Made by a program: the position numbers and the translations under genes. A stretch of DNA of 64,000 nucleotides from DSYU01 sp963827605 (lineage in GTDB: Bacteria > Chloroflexota > Anaerolineae > Anaerolineales > Anaerolineaceae). Under the pieces are notes generated by a model. It searched no databases. It was not told the origin of the DNA and worked only from the letters and a program-made list of their open reading frames with translations. Of this stretch, positions 1 through 8,972 are shown in pieces; the stretch's first letter is position 1; each line of letters begins with the position of its first letter. The stretch covers positions 620,001 to 684,000 of the forward strand of contig CAWHBK010000002.1 in assembly GCA_963827605.1 (NCBI GenBank), written 5' to 3'.

Positions 1-1109
1 CCGGCCCCGATCGAGGCCAGCATGGCGATGGGCGTGGCCAGGGCAAAGGAACACGAGCAAGCCACTACCAGCACAGCGGCCGTGGCCAGCGCATCGCGGC
101 GCAGGAGAAAAGTCAACAGCGCAACGCCAGCCACCACAGGCAGGTAAAAGGCGGAAAATTTGTCCGCCACGCGCTGGACGCTGCCGCGGTGGGCTTCGGC
201 CTCTTCCACCATTTGGATGACCCGGCCAAAGGTTGTGTCGCGCCCGGTGGCGTTGGTGGTCACGCGCAAGCTGCCCAGCTCGGCAATGGTGACCGCGTAG
301 ACCCTGGAACCGGATGCGACATCCACCGGCATCGCTTCACCGGTGAGGGTGGCCTGGTTGATGGTTGCGTGTCCAGATAACACCACCCCATCCACCGGGA
401 TCTGCTCGCCCGGGCGGACGATGACCACCTCACCAACCTGGATATCCCCCACCGGCAGTTCGCACTCCTGCCCTTCCCGTTCCACGCGCGCGGTCTGTGG
501 GGAAAGCTCGGTCAGGTTCTTGACCGCCTTGCGGGCGCGCTCGGTGGTGATGCGTTCGGCGTAATCGCCTACGCGCATAAAAAAGACGACTATCGCGGCG
601 GTAATCCACTGGCCCACCACAATCGCGGCGATGACACCCACGCTCATCAGGGTGTGTGAAATCACCTGCCGCTTGAGGGCCGCGCGGATAACGTTGATAA
701 AAACCGGGTAGCCGCCGATCAGAACAACCACCAGACCGGCCCACCAGGGGATGAGCGGGGTCACGCGCTCGAACAACCCCAACCCCTCCCCGATCACGGC
801 GACAAACAAAACGGCGCCAAAGACCAGCCCAAACAGGGTCAGTATGGGGCGGGTAAAATCCGCCAGCGTGCGGTGGGCGGACAGTTGGGCATCCTCCGGG
901 ACGGAGTAGCCGGCCGCGGCGACAGCCTTGCGCATGGCCGGCAGATCCACCTGTTCGGGGTCGGTTTGCAGCACGGCTTTCTCAGCGGCCAGAAAAACTT
1001 CCACCGAGGTGACGCCGGGCAGCGCGGCAAGCGCGTGGCGGACGTGGTCAGTACATTCGGCACAATCCATGCCTTTGACCGGTATCTCAACCGTCCGAAG
1101 ATTACTCAT
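1..1109 (-). CDS. Heavy-metal-translocating P1B-type ATPase, N-terminal part (runs off the window)
   Basis: Membrane pump predicted to move a transition metal using ATP. From the start at 1109 there is an N-terminal HMA domain with a CAEC metal site (residues 16-19), transmembrane helices, the actuator motif TGEAMP near residue 258 and a transmembrane metal-site helix reading VVACSCSFALATP, with C351-S352-C353. The phosphorylation and ATP domains lie beyond the left edge. The usual motif in copper and zinc pumps is CPC. Here the middle residue is Ser, which puts the substrate in doubt. Its ATG overlaps the rhamnosidase stop codon by 4 bp (ATGA), so the two are probably co-transcribed. Family is certain; metal is not. 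Confidence 0.93.
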   Translation of the reverse strand, partial: MSNLRTVEIPVKGMDCAECTDHVRHALAALPGVTSVEVFLAAEKAVLQTDPEQVDLPAMRKAVAAAGYSVPEDAQLSAHRTLADFTRPILTLFGLVFGAVLFVAVIGEGLGLFERVTPLIPWWAGLVVVLIGGYPVFINVIRAALKRQVISHTLMSVGVIAAIVVGQWITAAIVVFFMRVGDYAERITTERARKAVKNLTELSPQTARVEREGQECELPVGDIQVGEVVIVRPGEQIPVDGVVLSGHATINQATLTGEAMPVDVASGSRVYAVTIAELGSLRVTTNATGRDTTFGRVIQMVEEAEAHRGSVQRVADKFSAFYLPVVAGVALLTFLLRRDALATAAVLVVACSCSFALATPIAMLASIGA

Positions 1110-3763
1110 ACTCTCCCTAATGATAACGCACATTCGAAGCGCCAGGTCCCTGAACCCACCGGGATGACCATCCCGCCTGTGCGCTGCTGGACAAAGCGCA
1201 GGCCCGCCTCTTCCAGCGAAGACCCATCCACGCGGACCGAGCCGGGGCGCAGCCTGGGCAAATAGACCCAACCGGTCGTATTGGCAGGCAGGCTGACTTC
1301 CAGATGGAAGCTGCTGCCCTGGTGCTGCCAGGCAGAGCGAATGGGGCCGTATGGGCCAATATGCTCGGCCTGGACCCATTCTAACCCTTCCGCCAGGTAC
1401 GGGCGAATGAGCACGCGTTTGAAACCGGGCTGGTCCGGGTCGGGGCGGATGCCGGCCAGGTACTTGTAAAACCAGGTGCTGATATCGCCAAACATGATGT
1501 GGTTGCGCGAGGCCGCTCCATCCCAGGTTTCCCACAAGGTTGTGGCGCCCTGATCAAGCCACCAGGCCCAACCGGGATACTGGGGCTGGGTAATCAGGTG
1601 ATAGGCTGCGGCGTGGAACCCATTCTCGGCCAGGGCGATCAGGACCGCCTTGGCGCCGTGGATGCCGGCGTTGATGCGGCCCTTCTGCTGGCGTACTTCG
1701 GCGACGAGCTGGCGCGCAGCGCGCTGGCGTTCCTCGGGTTGGGTTAGCCCGGCGTACAGGGCCATGCTTTGGGAGGTCTGCGAGCCGCCCGCATACAACG
1801 CGCTGACCGGGTCATAATACAACTTATTGAAGCGCTGCGCAAGGGCTTCCGCCCAGGCCGCGTAGCGCTGCGCATCTTCGGGATGGCCCAATAATTGGGC
1901 AATCTGGCTGCCGGTGCAGGCATCCATATAAAAGTAGGCGCTGGAGAGCAGGGTCAGCGGGGCAGTGTAATCTTCTGGTCGGCCGTAAGGAGGCACCCAA
2001 TCGCCCAGGCCAAGGGCCAGCAGATTGCCTCCCTGGGATTTTTCACCCAGGTATTCCAGGTAACGGCGGATCATCGGGTAGCAACGCGCCAGAATGGCCT
2101 GATCGCCGCGATACAGGTACATGTACCAGGGGATCAGGATCGCGGCGCTGTCCCAACATGGACCGTTGCCCCATTCGTAACCCCATCCGCTGGTGGGGAC
2201 GATGCCGGGCAGCGCGCCATCCTCACGCTGCTCATCGGCCAGGTCGTCCAACCATTTCCAATAGGCCGTCCCGGCGTTGAAGTTGTACAGCCCGGCTTCC
2301 GCCGCCAGGTGCGCGTCGCCGGTCCAGCCGTTCTTCTCGCGCTGCGGGCAGTCGGTGGGATAACCGACAAAATTGCTCAGGTAGGACCATTCGGTGCAGG
2401 CCTGCAAGCGGTTGACCACCGCGTTGGAACAGGTGAATGAACCGGCGCGCTCAAAATCGGTGTTTACCGCGCGGCCTTCCAGATCATCCAGGGTGAGTGC
2501 TGCGGGCGCACCGGATACTTCAACATATTGGAAACCGTGATAGGTGAAGCGCGGCTCGTATTCTTCTACACCCGCGCCTTTGAGGATGTAACGGTCAACC
2601 TGCACCTCGCCCTGCTGCGGGTAAACCAGCGAATTGATATTGGATTGGTCGACCGCGCCATCCGGGGTGAGCAGCTCTCCGTACCGCAGGATAACCTCGG
2701 TACCGGCGGGACCTGAAACGCGCAGGCGCGCCCAACCGGAAAAATTCTGGCCGAGGTCGAAGACGGTCGAACCACTGGGGGTCTGCCACTGCTTTACGGG
2801 GTGCAGCGTGCGGGTAACGCGAGCGGGTGGCAGGCTCTGTGCGACCAGCTTGCCGCGCGGTGCATCCACAATCCGCGCCGGGAGCCAGGCCGAGTCATCA
2901 TACGCAGGGGTGTCCCACCCGGGCAGTTCCAGGCGCGCATCGTAGGTTTCACCCAGGCGGGTGCCATCCAGGCGGATGGGACCATGAGCGGTTTTCCAGC
3001 TCGCGTCGCTGGTGATGACACGCTCGCTGCCGTCTTCCAGCTCGATATGGGCCTGGAAGAGCAGGCGCGGCGAAGCGCGCCAGGGGCTTTTCTCGAAATA
3101 CCAGGCATCCGGGGCGGCCTGGTTATACAGGCCGTTGCCAAGGATCACGCCAAACACATTCTCGCCCGCGTGCAGCAGGGCGGTTACATCATAGGTTACA
3201 TACAGCGCGCGCCGGTCGAAGCGTGTAAAAGCCGGAGAAAGCACCGCGTCCCCCACTTTCGCGCCGTTGAGATACAGCTCGTGGTAGCCCAACCCGCAAA
3301 GGGTCACCCGCGCCTGTCGAACGGCAGGGAGAGTCACCGGTTTTCGGAAGAAAGGCGCCGGGCAGGTTTCGGCGCCGGAAGCCGCGGGATGCGCGATCCA
3401 CTGCGCATGCCAATCCTCCGGCTGGAGCAGACCGGTCTCGAACCAGGCCGGTTGGCTCCACTGGCTCTCCACGCCGTCCTGATCCCAGGCCATCACCTGC
3501 CAGAAATAGCGCCGGCGGGCTGCCAGGGCCTGCCCGGCATAACCGACCTGCACGGATTGGGCGGATTCGACGCGCCCCGAATCCCACACGTCCCCGGCCC
3601 GCTGCTGGAGAAGCGAAAGCGTGCTGGCAACCAGCACGCGGTAGGCGGTTTGCGACTGGGCGCGGCTGGTCGATTCGAGCTGCCAGGAAAAGAGCGGCGG
3701 CAGGGCATCGATGCCCAAAGGATCGGTTTGATCGTTACAAGTTAAATGGGAAATGGAGATCAT
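1106..3763 (-). CDS. GH78 alpha-L-rhamnosidase
   Basis: Predicted to cleave terminal alpha-L-rhamnose from plant or microbial glycans or glycosides. About 885 residues, a normal length for the multi-domain GH78 layout: N-terminal beta domains, an (alpha/alpha)6 catalytic barrel and a C-terminal beta domain. The conserved acid region DCPQREKNGWTGDAH lies near residue 470 and GATTLWETWDG near residue 744. No signal peptide is visible, so it is probably cytoplasmic and acts on imported oligosaccharides. An in-frame ATG 32 codons upstream exists, but homology-like sequence begins at MISISHLTCN, so 3763 is preferred. It is translationally coupled to the downstream metal ATPase, an odd partner that suggests transcription rather than function links them. 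Confidence 0.93.
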   Translation of the reverse strand: MISISHLTCNDQTDPLGIDALPPLFSWQLESTSRAQSQTAYRVLVASTLSLLQQRAGDVWDSGRVESAQSVQVGYAGQALAARRRYFWQVMAWDQDGVESQWSQPAWFETGLLQPEDWHAQWIAHPAASGAETCPAPFFRKPVTLPAVRQARVTLCGLGYHELYLNGAKVGDAVLSPAFTRFDRRALYVTYDVTALLHAGENVFGVILGNGLYNQAAPDAWYFEKSPWRASPRLLFQAHIELEDGSERVITSDASWKTAHGPIRLDGTRLGETYDARLELPGWDTPAYDDSAWLPARIVDAPRGKLVAQSLPPARVTRTLHPVKQWQTPSGSTVFDLGQNFSGWARLRVSGPAGTEVILRYGELLTPDGAVDQSNINSLVYPQQGEVQVDRYILKGAGVEEYEPRFTYHGFQYVEVSGAPAALTLDDLEGRAVNTDFERAGSFTCSNAVVNRLQACTEWSYLSNFVGYPTDCPQREKNGWTGDAHLAAEAGLYNFNAGTAYWKWLDDLADEQREDGALPGIVPTSGWGYEWGNGPCWDSAAILIPWYMYLYRGDQAILARCYPMIRRYLEYLGEKSQGGNLLALGLGDWVPPYGRPEDYTAPLTLLSSAYFYMDACTGSQIAQLLGHPEDAQRYAAWAEALAQRFNKLYYDPVSALYAGGSQTSQSMALYAGLTQPEERQRAARQLVAEVRQQKGRINAGIHGAKAVLIALAENGFHAAAYHLITQPQYPGWAWWLDQGATTLWETWDGAASRNHIMFGDISTWFYKYLAGIRPDPDQPGFKRVLIRPYLAEGLEWVQAEHIGPYGPIRSAWQHQGSSFHLEVSLPANTTGWVYLPRLRPGSVRVDGSSLEEAGLRFVQQRTGGMVIPVGSGTWRFECALSLGRV

Positions 3764-3898
3764 AAGTGGGTACCTGGAAAGGAAGAAAGATGAAAGGGAA
3801 CCTGGTAATTTTTGCACAAAATAACCATTCGAGCAAGCAAATCCAGGCGGGCCGGGCATGTAATGGAAGGAACATGCCGCGGCAGGTACGCAGATTGC

Positions 3899-4327
3899 CT
3901 AACTGCTCTGACGGGCGATGCCTCCATCCGCGCCACGGTCGGAGGGCCGCGGGTGGATTTCTTCCAGGGGCGCTTCTTCCAGAGCATCGGTGAGGATAGC
4001 CACCTGGACCAGCTGGGCCAGCGGATCGTCTTTGTGGATGGTCAGCGGGTTCGGGGTGGTATTGACCACTTTGATGAGAATTTCGCCCTGGTAGCCGGGA
4101 TCGATGACGCCCGCGCCAAGCAGGAAGTCGCTGCCGCTTTTGGGTTTGGCCAGCAGCATAAACTGCGGCGGAATCGCAAAGGTCAGGCCGGTGTGGACGC
4201 GCGCCGCGGAAAAAGGCGGGATGGTGAGCGTTTCGTTGGCAAAGACATCCACCCCGGCGTCCGTGGGGTGCTTGCGGGACGGGGGCCGGGCATTTGGGTC
4301 GAGCCGGGAAAAGCGTAGGGTGGACAT
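3899..4327 (-). CDS. dut: dUTP diphosphatase (dUTPase)
   Basis: Hydrolyses dUTP to dUMP and pyrophosphate, keeping uracil out of DNA and supplying dUMP for thymidylate synthesis. 142 residues, the usual size of a trimeric dUTPase subunit. Visible motifs: DAGVDV (motif 1), KSGSDF (motif 2, normally RSG), GAGVIDPGYQGEI (motif 3) and a C-terminal RGADGG that is a poor match to the glycine-rich motif 5 (RGxGGFGSTG). The weak motif 5 could mean a divergent or relaxed enzyme, or a dCTP-deaminase/dUTPase relative. The start lies 19 bp after the M1 peptidase stop on the same strand. Confidence 0.88.
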   Translation of the reverse strand: MSTLRFSRLDPNARPPSRKHPTDAGVDVFANETLTIPPFSAARVHTGLTFAIPPQFMLLAKPKSGSDFLLGAGVIDPGYQGEILIKVVNTTPNPLTIHKDDPLAQLVQVAILTDALEEAPLEEIHPRPSDRGADGGIARQSS

Positions 4328-4346
4328 GGCTGGGTTCCGTAGCGGT

Positions 4347-5936
4347 TTACTGTTTGGAAAAAAAGTATCGTTTTAACAGCGCGGTCAGGTCAACCTGAGT
4401 GTGTTGATCCAGGAGGGTGAAGAAATCGCTGCTGAGGGCAACCTGCCCGGCATACTTCGCGGCGTAATCTTTAAGGAAGGCAAAGAAAGCCTGGTCTCCG
4501 ATGGCTTTGCGCAAATCTTCAAAGAAGTGCGCCCCGTTCAGATACACGGCGTTGCGATAGTCCTGATAGGTCTGGAGGGTACCATTGGGATTGTATACGC
4601 TGGTATCCACCCAGCCCTGCGGGCGGTAGTAATTGATGCGGTAATACCACCACCACTCCAGCGCGGGCGGGTCATAGCGCTCGTAGTACAGGCGCTCGGC
4701 ATAGGTGCAAAGCGCCTCATCCAGCCAGGGCTCGTTGGCCTGGTCATTGCCGATCAGGGCAAACCACCACTGGTGCGCCGTTTCGTGCGCGGTGATGGCG
4801 ACCAGGTACTCCCCTGGCTGGCCAGAATAATTGTTATAGAAAGCCCGGCTGACGAAGAACAGCCCATCATACTCCATGCCATCAAAAAAATCGGCCTCGA
4901 CCACTGCCAGGGTGGTGTGCGGGTAGGGGCCAAACAATTCCTGGTACAGCTTGAGGGCCTCGACGGTGGTTTGCAAGGCGCGCTTGCCCGCCTTGGTATT
5001 TAGAACGAAGTAATAACTGGTAACGGTGACATCCCCAACCTTTGCGGATTCGGCCGTATATTCGTGGCCGATGGAAAGCGCAAAACTGCGCACATCCGTC
5101 ATGCGGTAGCGCAGCCATTCGCCATCCTTTTGGACCGGGGCGCTGGCGGCAACCACCAGGTCTTTGCGCGGATCGGTCAGGCGCAGGTTGACCTCGAAAT
5201 CGGCCATGTCGTAGACCAGGTGCTCGCCGTAATAGCTGGGGGGATGGGCCAGCCAGCCGCTGCCATTGCGGTAAGGGGGGATAAACGGGTACCAATCCAC
5301 CAGGTTCGCCTGGCGCGAGGTATAGCCAACCGGCAGGGGCCGCTCGCTGTCCAGGCTGGATTGGGATGGCAGGTGAAACTCATACGTCATCTTTAACCCG
5401 GTGCTCTGCCCTGGCAAGAGCGGCTGCTGCAAGGGGATGCGCACCTGGATATTATCCCAGCTCGCGTCTTCGATTTTCTGCCCATCCTGTCCCCACAGGC
5501 CGGTGATCGAGAATAGGTCTTTATAGGCAAACAGCTCGACCATCAGGCGCAGCTCAGTGAGCGTATCGCCTGAACGGTTGGTATATGCAATCTCTTCGGT
5601 TACTTTCCCGAAGCGCTCCGCGTAAGTAAACTCGACGTCCAGCTTGTAACGCGTATGCGCCTGTAACAGCGCCGTATCCGGCGAGCCAGGCACAGCGGAG
5701 GGCGCCGGGGTCTGGGTGGGCAGCGGGGTGAAAGTGGGGGTGGGTTGAACCTGGTGGGTTGCAGATGGTTCTAGTGTGCGCGCTACCAGCGTTGCTATCG
5801 CAGCTTTCACAGCAACTTCGTTGGCTGCCTGGAGATCGTTTTGGTCAGGCGCCTGAACAGTCGCCTGGGCCGGCGGCGTGCAGGCAGAAAACAAGCTGAG
5901 CAGCAGGAGTACTATGGGGAAGAGGCGAAAGCGCAT
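4347..5936 (-). CDS. M1-family (aminopeptidase N-like) lipoprotein metallopeptidase
   Basis: Predicted zinc peptidase on the outer face of the cytoplasmic membrane. The N-terminus is a lipoprotein signal: a short basic start, a hydrophobic stretch and the lipobox LFSAC (Cys about residue 19), followed by a Thr/Pro-rich linker ending near residue 85. The zinc motif HETAHQW (HExxH) lies near residue 387 and the third ligand sits in NEPWLDEAL about 20 residues later, as in gluzincins. 529 residues is shorter than PepN because the C-terminal helical domain is missing; similar short M1 proteins are common in Chloroflexota. It probably trims extracellular peptides for uptake. First gene of a minus-strand run with dut. 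Confidence 0.9.
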   Translation of the reverse strand: MRFRLFPIVLLLLSLFSACTPPAQATVQAPDQNDLQAANEVAVKAAIATLVARTLEPSATHQVQPTPTFTPLPTQTPAPSAVPGSPDTALLQAHTRYKLDVEFTYAERFGKVTEEIAYTNRSGDTLTELRLMVELFAYKDLFSITGLWGQDGQKIEDASWDNIQVRIPLQQPLLPGQSTGLKMTYEFHLPSQSSLDSERPLPVGYTSRQANLVDWYPFIPPYRNGSGWLAHPPSYYGEHLVYDMADFEVNLRLTDPRKDLVVAASAPVQKDGEWLRYRMTDVRSFALSIGHEYTAESAKVGDVTVTSYYFVLNTKAGKRALQTTVEALKLYQELFGPYPHTTLAVVEADFFDGMEYDGLFFVSRAFYNNYSGQPGEYLVAITAHETAHQWWFALIGNDQANEPWLDEALCTYAERLYYERYDPPALEWWWYYRINYYRPQGWVDTSVYNPNGTLQTYQDYRNAVYLNGAHFFEDLRKAIGDQAFFAFLKDYAAKYAGQVALSSDFFTLLDQHTQVDLTALLKRYFFSKQ

Positions 5937-6291
5937 GCAGGCAATGTTACCACTTAATGCGGGGGCGGATGTTTCGCAATCTGGAGGATGAGGGCTTTTT
6001 TCAATGTGAAGCAGGGTAGTCTTGTAGGGCGTTTGCTTTTGCGTGACTGGGCGATATGTGGACAGTTATACGACCTTACAATTTTTGCATAGTTGAAGCA
6101 AAATGACACCGAAAAGCTGTTTATAGGGTTTAATTAAGCAAGATTGTGAATTTTATTGCGATCTGTAAAAAGCAACTCGCGCATTCGCCAATCCGTATGG
6201 CACGATTATTGATGTAATCATTTTGCTCGGGTGCCGCTTCTTGAAATGAAAAACGAAACCGTCCAACGATTACATCTATTAAGGTTAGCGA
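5937..6291. other. Divergent intergenic region between the M1 peptidase and the acyltransferase
   Basis: About 355 bp, AT-richer than the flanking genes, lying between two divergently transcribed genes. It should hold both promoters, but no convincing -35/-10 pair with correct spacing can be pointed to. Open frames on either strand here run into the real genes and show no family features. No RNA gene is recognised. Confidence 0.5.
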
Positions 6292-7185
6292 ATGTTTCAA
6301 AATGTATGGTATCAAATGGGTCGGGGAATCGTCGACCTTTATGTACGGCGCGTGATGCGCGCGGATATTCACCAACCTGCGCCCATGCCCAAAGGGGCAA
6401 AGATTTTTGTAGTGAACCACCCCTGCACCAACGACCCGGCCTTTGTGACGATATTGACCAAAGAACAAACCACAATCCTGATTAAAGAGACCCTGTTTAA
6501 AGTGCCGCTGTTTGGCCGGTCGCTGCGCATGGCCGGGCACGTGCCGGTGGTCGCCGGGAAAGGGCAGGCCGCCCTGGAAGCCGGGATTCGCCTGGTGAAG
6601 GCGGGCAGAACGGTGGTGGTCTTTCCGGAAGGGGAAATCAGCCCAGAAAACGGTTTCCACAAAGCGCACAGCGGAGCTGCCCGGCTGGCCCTGGCGACCG
6701 GGGCTCCGGTTATTCCGATTGGGATCAGCCTGAACCACAAGCGACTGCACCAGATCCACACCATGGTGGATGGGGAACGAGAATTGGGCTGCTGGTATCT
6801 CCGCGGTCCCTACGCCATAACGGTAGGAGATCCGATTACTTTCCAGGGCAGCGCGGACGACCGGTCGCAGGTGCACGCGGTAACGGACCAGATCATGCAG
6901 CAGGTCGGCGTACTCTGCCAGCAAAGCCAGCAGCGCCTGGCCCAACGCGCATACCAGCAGCAGCGGGCGCAGCTGCCGCAGCCAGACAAAAAACAAGCCC
7001 TCCGCCTGGGAACTGGCGCCCGCCGGGTGCTTGGTACCCCAAAGGCAGCCGCGAAAGTAGCCTGGCGCGGTACCTGGCAGGCCCTACAGCAGTCAACGCG
7101 TGTGGTGATGCGATCGCCGTTGTTCAAGACGGTGGAATCGGGGCTGGTGGTCTTCCTGATGTACGCGCGCCATTTATATCACTAA
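6292..7185 (+). CDS. PlsC-like 1-acylglycerol-3-phosphate acyltransferase
   Basis: Lysophospholipid acyltransferase of the PlsC family, predicted to transfer an acyl chain to a glycerolipid at the membrane. The catalytic HX4D motif reads NHPCTNDP (about residues 40-47) and motif III reads FPEGEIS near residue 112. 297 residues, with a Gln-rich, basic C-terminal extension beyond the core (from about residue 215) that ends in a hydrophobic stretch. Upstream there is no strong Shine-Dalgarno (TTAAGG at about -13). It stands alone, followed by a strong hairpin, but an acyl-ACP thioesterase lies about 1 kb downstream. Exact acceptor unknown. Confidence 0.85.
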   Translation: MFQNVWYQMGRGIVDLYVRRVMRADIHQPAPMPKGAKIFVVNHPCTNDPAFVTILTKEQTTILIKETLFKVPLFGRSLRMAGHVPVVAGKGQAALEAGIRLVKAGRTVVVFPEGEISPENGFHKAHSGAARLALATGAPVIPIGISLNHKRLHQIHTMVDGERELGCWYLRGPYAITVGDPITFQGSADDRSQVHAVTDQIMQQVGVLCQQSQQRLAQRAYQQQRAQLPQPDKKQALRLGTGARRVLGTPKAAAKVAWRGTWQALQQSTRVVMRSPLFKTVESGLVVFLMYARHLYH

Positions 7186-7215
7186 AAATTGGCTGCAGGC
7201 TGCAAGCATGGCTAA

Positions 7216-7270
7216 AATGACAAAGAGGGTTTTGGCACGTTTTGCATGCCAAAACCCTCTTTGTGTCATT
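7216..7270 (+). terminator. Long inverted-repeat terminator after the acyltransferase gene
   Basis: Near-perfect inverted repeat with arms of about 22 nt, separated by a 9-nt loop with a 2-nt bulge. The inner arms are AAAGAGGGTTTTGGCA and its complement. It starts about 30 bp after the plsC stop. The outer A/T-rich parts could give a short U-run. Symmetric, so it could stop transcription from either side. Confidence 0.8.
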
Positions 7271-7541
7271 AAACGCACCCGGCCAGGACACTTGCCCCCT
7301 GGGCGCCTGGCCGTGGCGAGAGCGGATATTAGATGACCTCAACCACCGCGAAAATTTTTTATGGGCTGGGCTCCCGGTGGCAGGGAATGGGTCCGCTCAA
7401 AGGATAATAATCCTTGGTGACTGTGATTCTACTCGGATGGGATAGAATAAACAGACGGCCTGTCCCCCGCCAGGCATGGGGGAATCCCCTACCCTATTCT
7501 ACTGGGGAGTCTTCCGGATACTATTTGCGAAAGGATCATCC

Positions 7542-8030
7542 ATGAGCCGTCACCGATTTTATGGGGATGCCGACCGTTTTGAGGTCCTGGCCGACTATAT
7601 CGCCGAGCGCTACTGGGGACGGGTACATTATATCGCCGACGTGGCGGGCGGGCAGGGCATGCTGGCGCGCATCCTGACCAAGAAGTATCACTTTACCTGC
7701 GAAGTGATCGACCCGCGCGGTTGGGTTTTGAAAGGCGTCCAGAACCGGGCGGCAGAATTTGACCCGGCGTTCGCCCATTACTATGACCTGATTGTAGGGC
7801 TGCATTGCGACGAAGCCTTGCGCGAGGTGGCGGCTTGCGCGCTGGTGCGCCCGGTGGTGCTGGTGCCCTGCTGCAATTTCTGGAGCGAAGAAAAGCTTGG
7901 GCAGTTCGAGCTGCTGGCGGCGATCGAAGATTTTTATCGCAGTCAGGATATCGCTTTCGAGCGGGTACAGTTTGGTTTTAAGGGGCCCAAGAACATTGGA
8001 TTGGTGTCCGAACCGCCGGCTCCGGTTTGA
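7542..8030 (+). CDS. SAM-dependent methyltransferase-like protein
   Basis: About 162 residues. ADVAGGQGMLARIL (about residues 38-51) looks like the glycine-rich SAM-binding motif I, followed by an acidic strand end (VIDPR), a later VGLHCDEALREVA segment and VVLVPCCNFW, as in class I methyltransferases that act on RNA or small molecules. The start is set at MSRHRFYGD, which has AAAGGAT about 8 nt upstream; an in-frame upstream ATG at 7476 would add 22 non-homologous residues. The substrate cannot be told. The gene's end overlaps the -35 of the next gene's promoter. Confidence 0.65.
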   Translation: MSRHRFYGDADRFEVLADYIAERYWGRVHYIADVAGGQGMLARILTKKYHFTCEVIDPRGWVLKGVQNRAAEFDPAFAHYYDLIVGLHCDEALREVAACALVRPVVLVPCCNFWSEEKLGQFELLAAIEDFYRSQDIAFERVQFGFKGPKNIGLVSEPPAPV

Positions 8031-8055
8031 TTTCAAAACTTCAAGTCATTATAAT
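8027..8055 (+). promoter_or_regulatory. Sigma70-type promoter for the thioesterase gene
   Basis: TTGATT, a 17-nt spacer and a perfect TATAAT (8050-8055), 49 bp upstream of the thioesterase ATG. The -35 box overlaps the stop codon of the preceding gene, so the thioesterase likely has its own transcript. Confidence 0.7.
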
Positions 8056-8103
8056 GAGCGACAGCGTTTTATTTTTGGGATTTCGATCATTGGGAAGGGA
8101 CGT

Positions 8104-8854
8104 ATGGCAACGAAGACCATCTGGCAAGAAGAGTTTATCGTCACATCATCGGATACCGATTTTCAAGCAAAATTAAAAGTACTCCGGGCTTTTCGCCTGG
8201 TTGCAAGATATTGCCTCCAGTCACGCCAACCATCTGGGGGTCGGCTATCATGAATTACTCCCGCGCGAAATCGCGTGGGTGCTCTCGCGGATGAAAGTAT
8301 GTTTTCTTGATTTGCCGGCCATGGGAGAGAAGGTGCTTGTGCAAACCTGGCCAAAGGGCATGCAGCAGCGGCTGTTTTTTATGCGCGATCACCAGGTAAA
8401 TGGCGCGGACGGGCGCCTGCTGGCGCTGGCAAGCACGGCCTATGTGCTGGTCAGTACAAGCGCCAGGCGCATGCTGCCACCAACCGCGCTGGACGGCCAG
8501 GTTCCAGACAACGGCGGGAAAAGCGCCATCGCTGAAACGCTGGACAAAATTCCAGCCGTGGAAGGGTTGAGTGACTGCTTTACCATCCAGGCCGGTTACA
8601 GCATGGTCGATTTGATGGGCCACGTGAACAATGCGCGCTACATCGATTGGATATGCGATTGTTTTCCATTCGAGCATTACCAGACCAGCCGCCCAGACTG
8701 GCTGCAAATCAATTTCATCAACGAGGTCAAGCCGGGCGAGGCGGTTTGCCTGCAGCGCGGCGCCTACTCAGAAGAACCGGGCAGCTGGTATATTGTCGGG
8801 ATGAACCGAACCAGCGGAGCGAAAGCATTCGAGGCCAGGTTACACTGGAAATAA
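8104..8854 (+). CDS. Acyl-ACP thioesterase (FatA/FatB family), one frameshift
   Basis: Releases fatty acids from acyl carrier protein. It reads as a double hot-dog protein only if a frame change is made near 8179-8183. The first frame gives an N-terminus from ATG 8104 (about 25 residues), and the second gives SGLFAWLQDIASSHANHLG onward to 8854. The second hot-dog half holds MGHVNNARYIDW, a conserved signature of this family. Start supported by GGGAAGGGACGT just upstream. Removing one base (probably the A at about 8181) restores a single frame of about 250 residues, normal for bacterial members. A sequence error is likelier than true loss because both halves are well conserved. Confidence 0.85.
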
Positions 8855-8972
8855 ACCTGAAGGTTATCCACAAAAACGGGAGTTTCGTTCCTTGATAATG
8901 TTGCCCAAAATTGGAATAATAGGAAAACGGTTTATTCCAAAGCATAAAGAAAAATAACCACCGGTAGAGCCG

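Noticed and set aside
2801..3745. 314-codon open frame on the plus strand opposite the rhamnosidase gene
   Set aside because: It lies wholly antisense to a clear GH78 gene, has no domain or RBS, and long antisense frames are expected in GC-rich DNA.
6130..6996. 288-codon minus-strand open frame across the plsC start
   Set aside because: It is antisense to the HX4D and FPEGE motifs of the acyltransferase and has no family features of its own.
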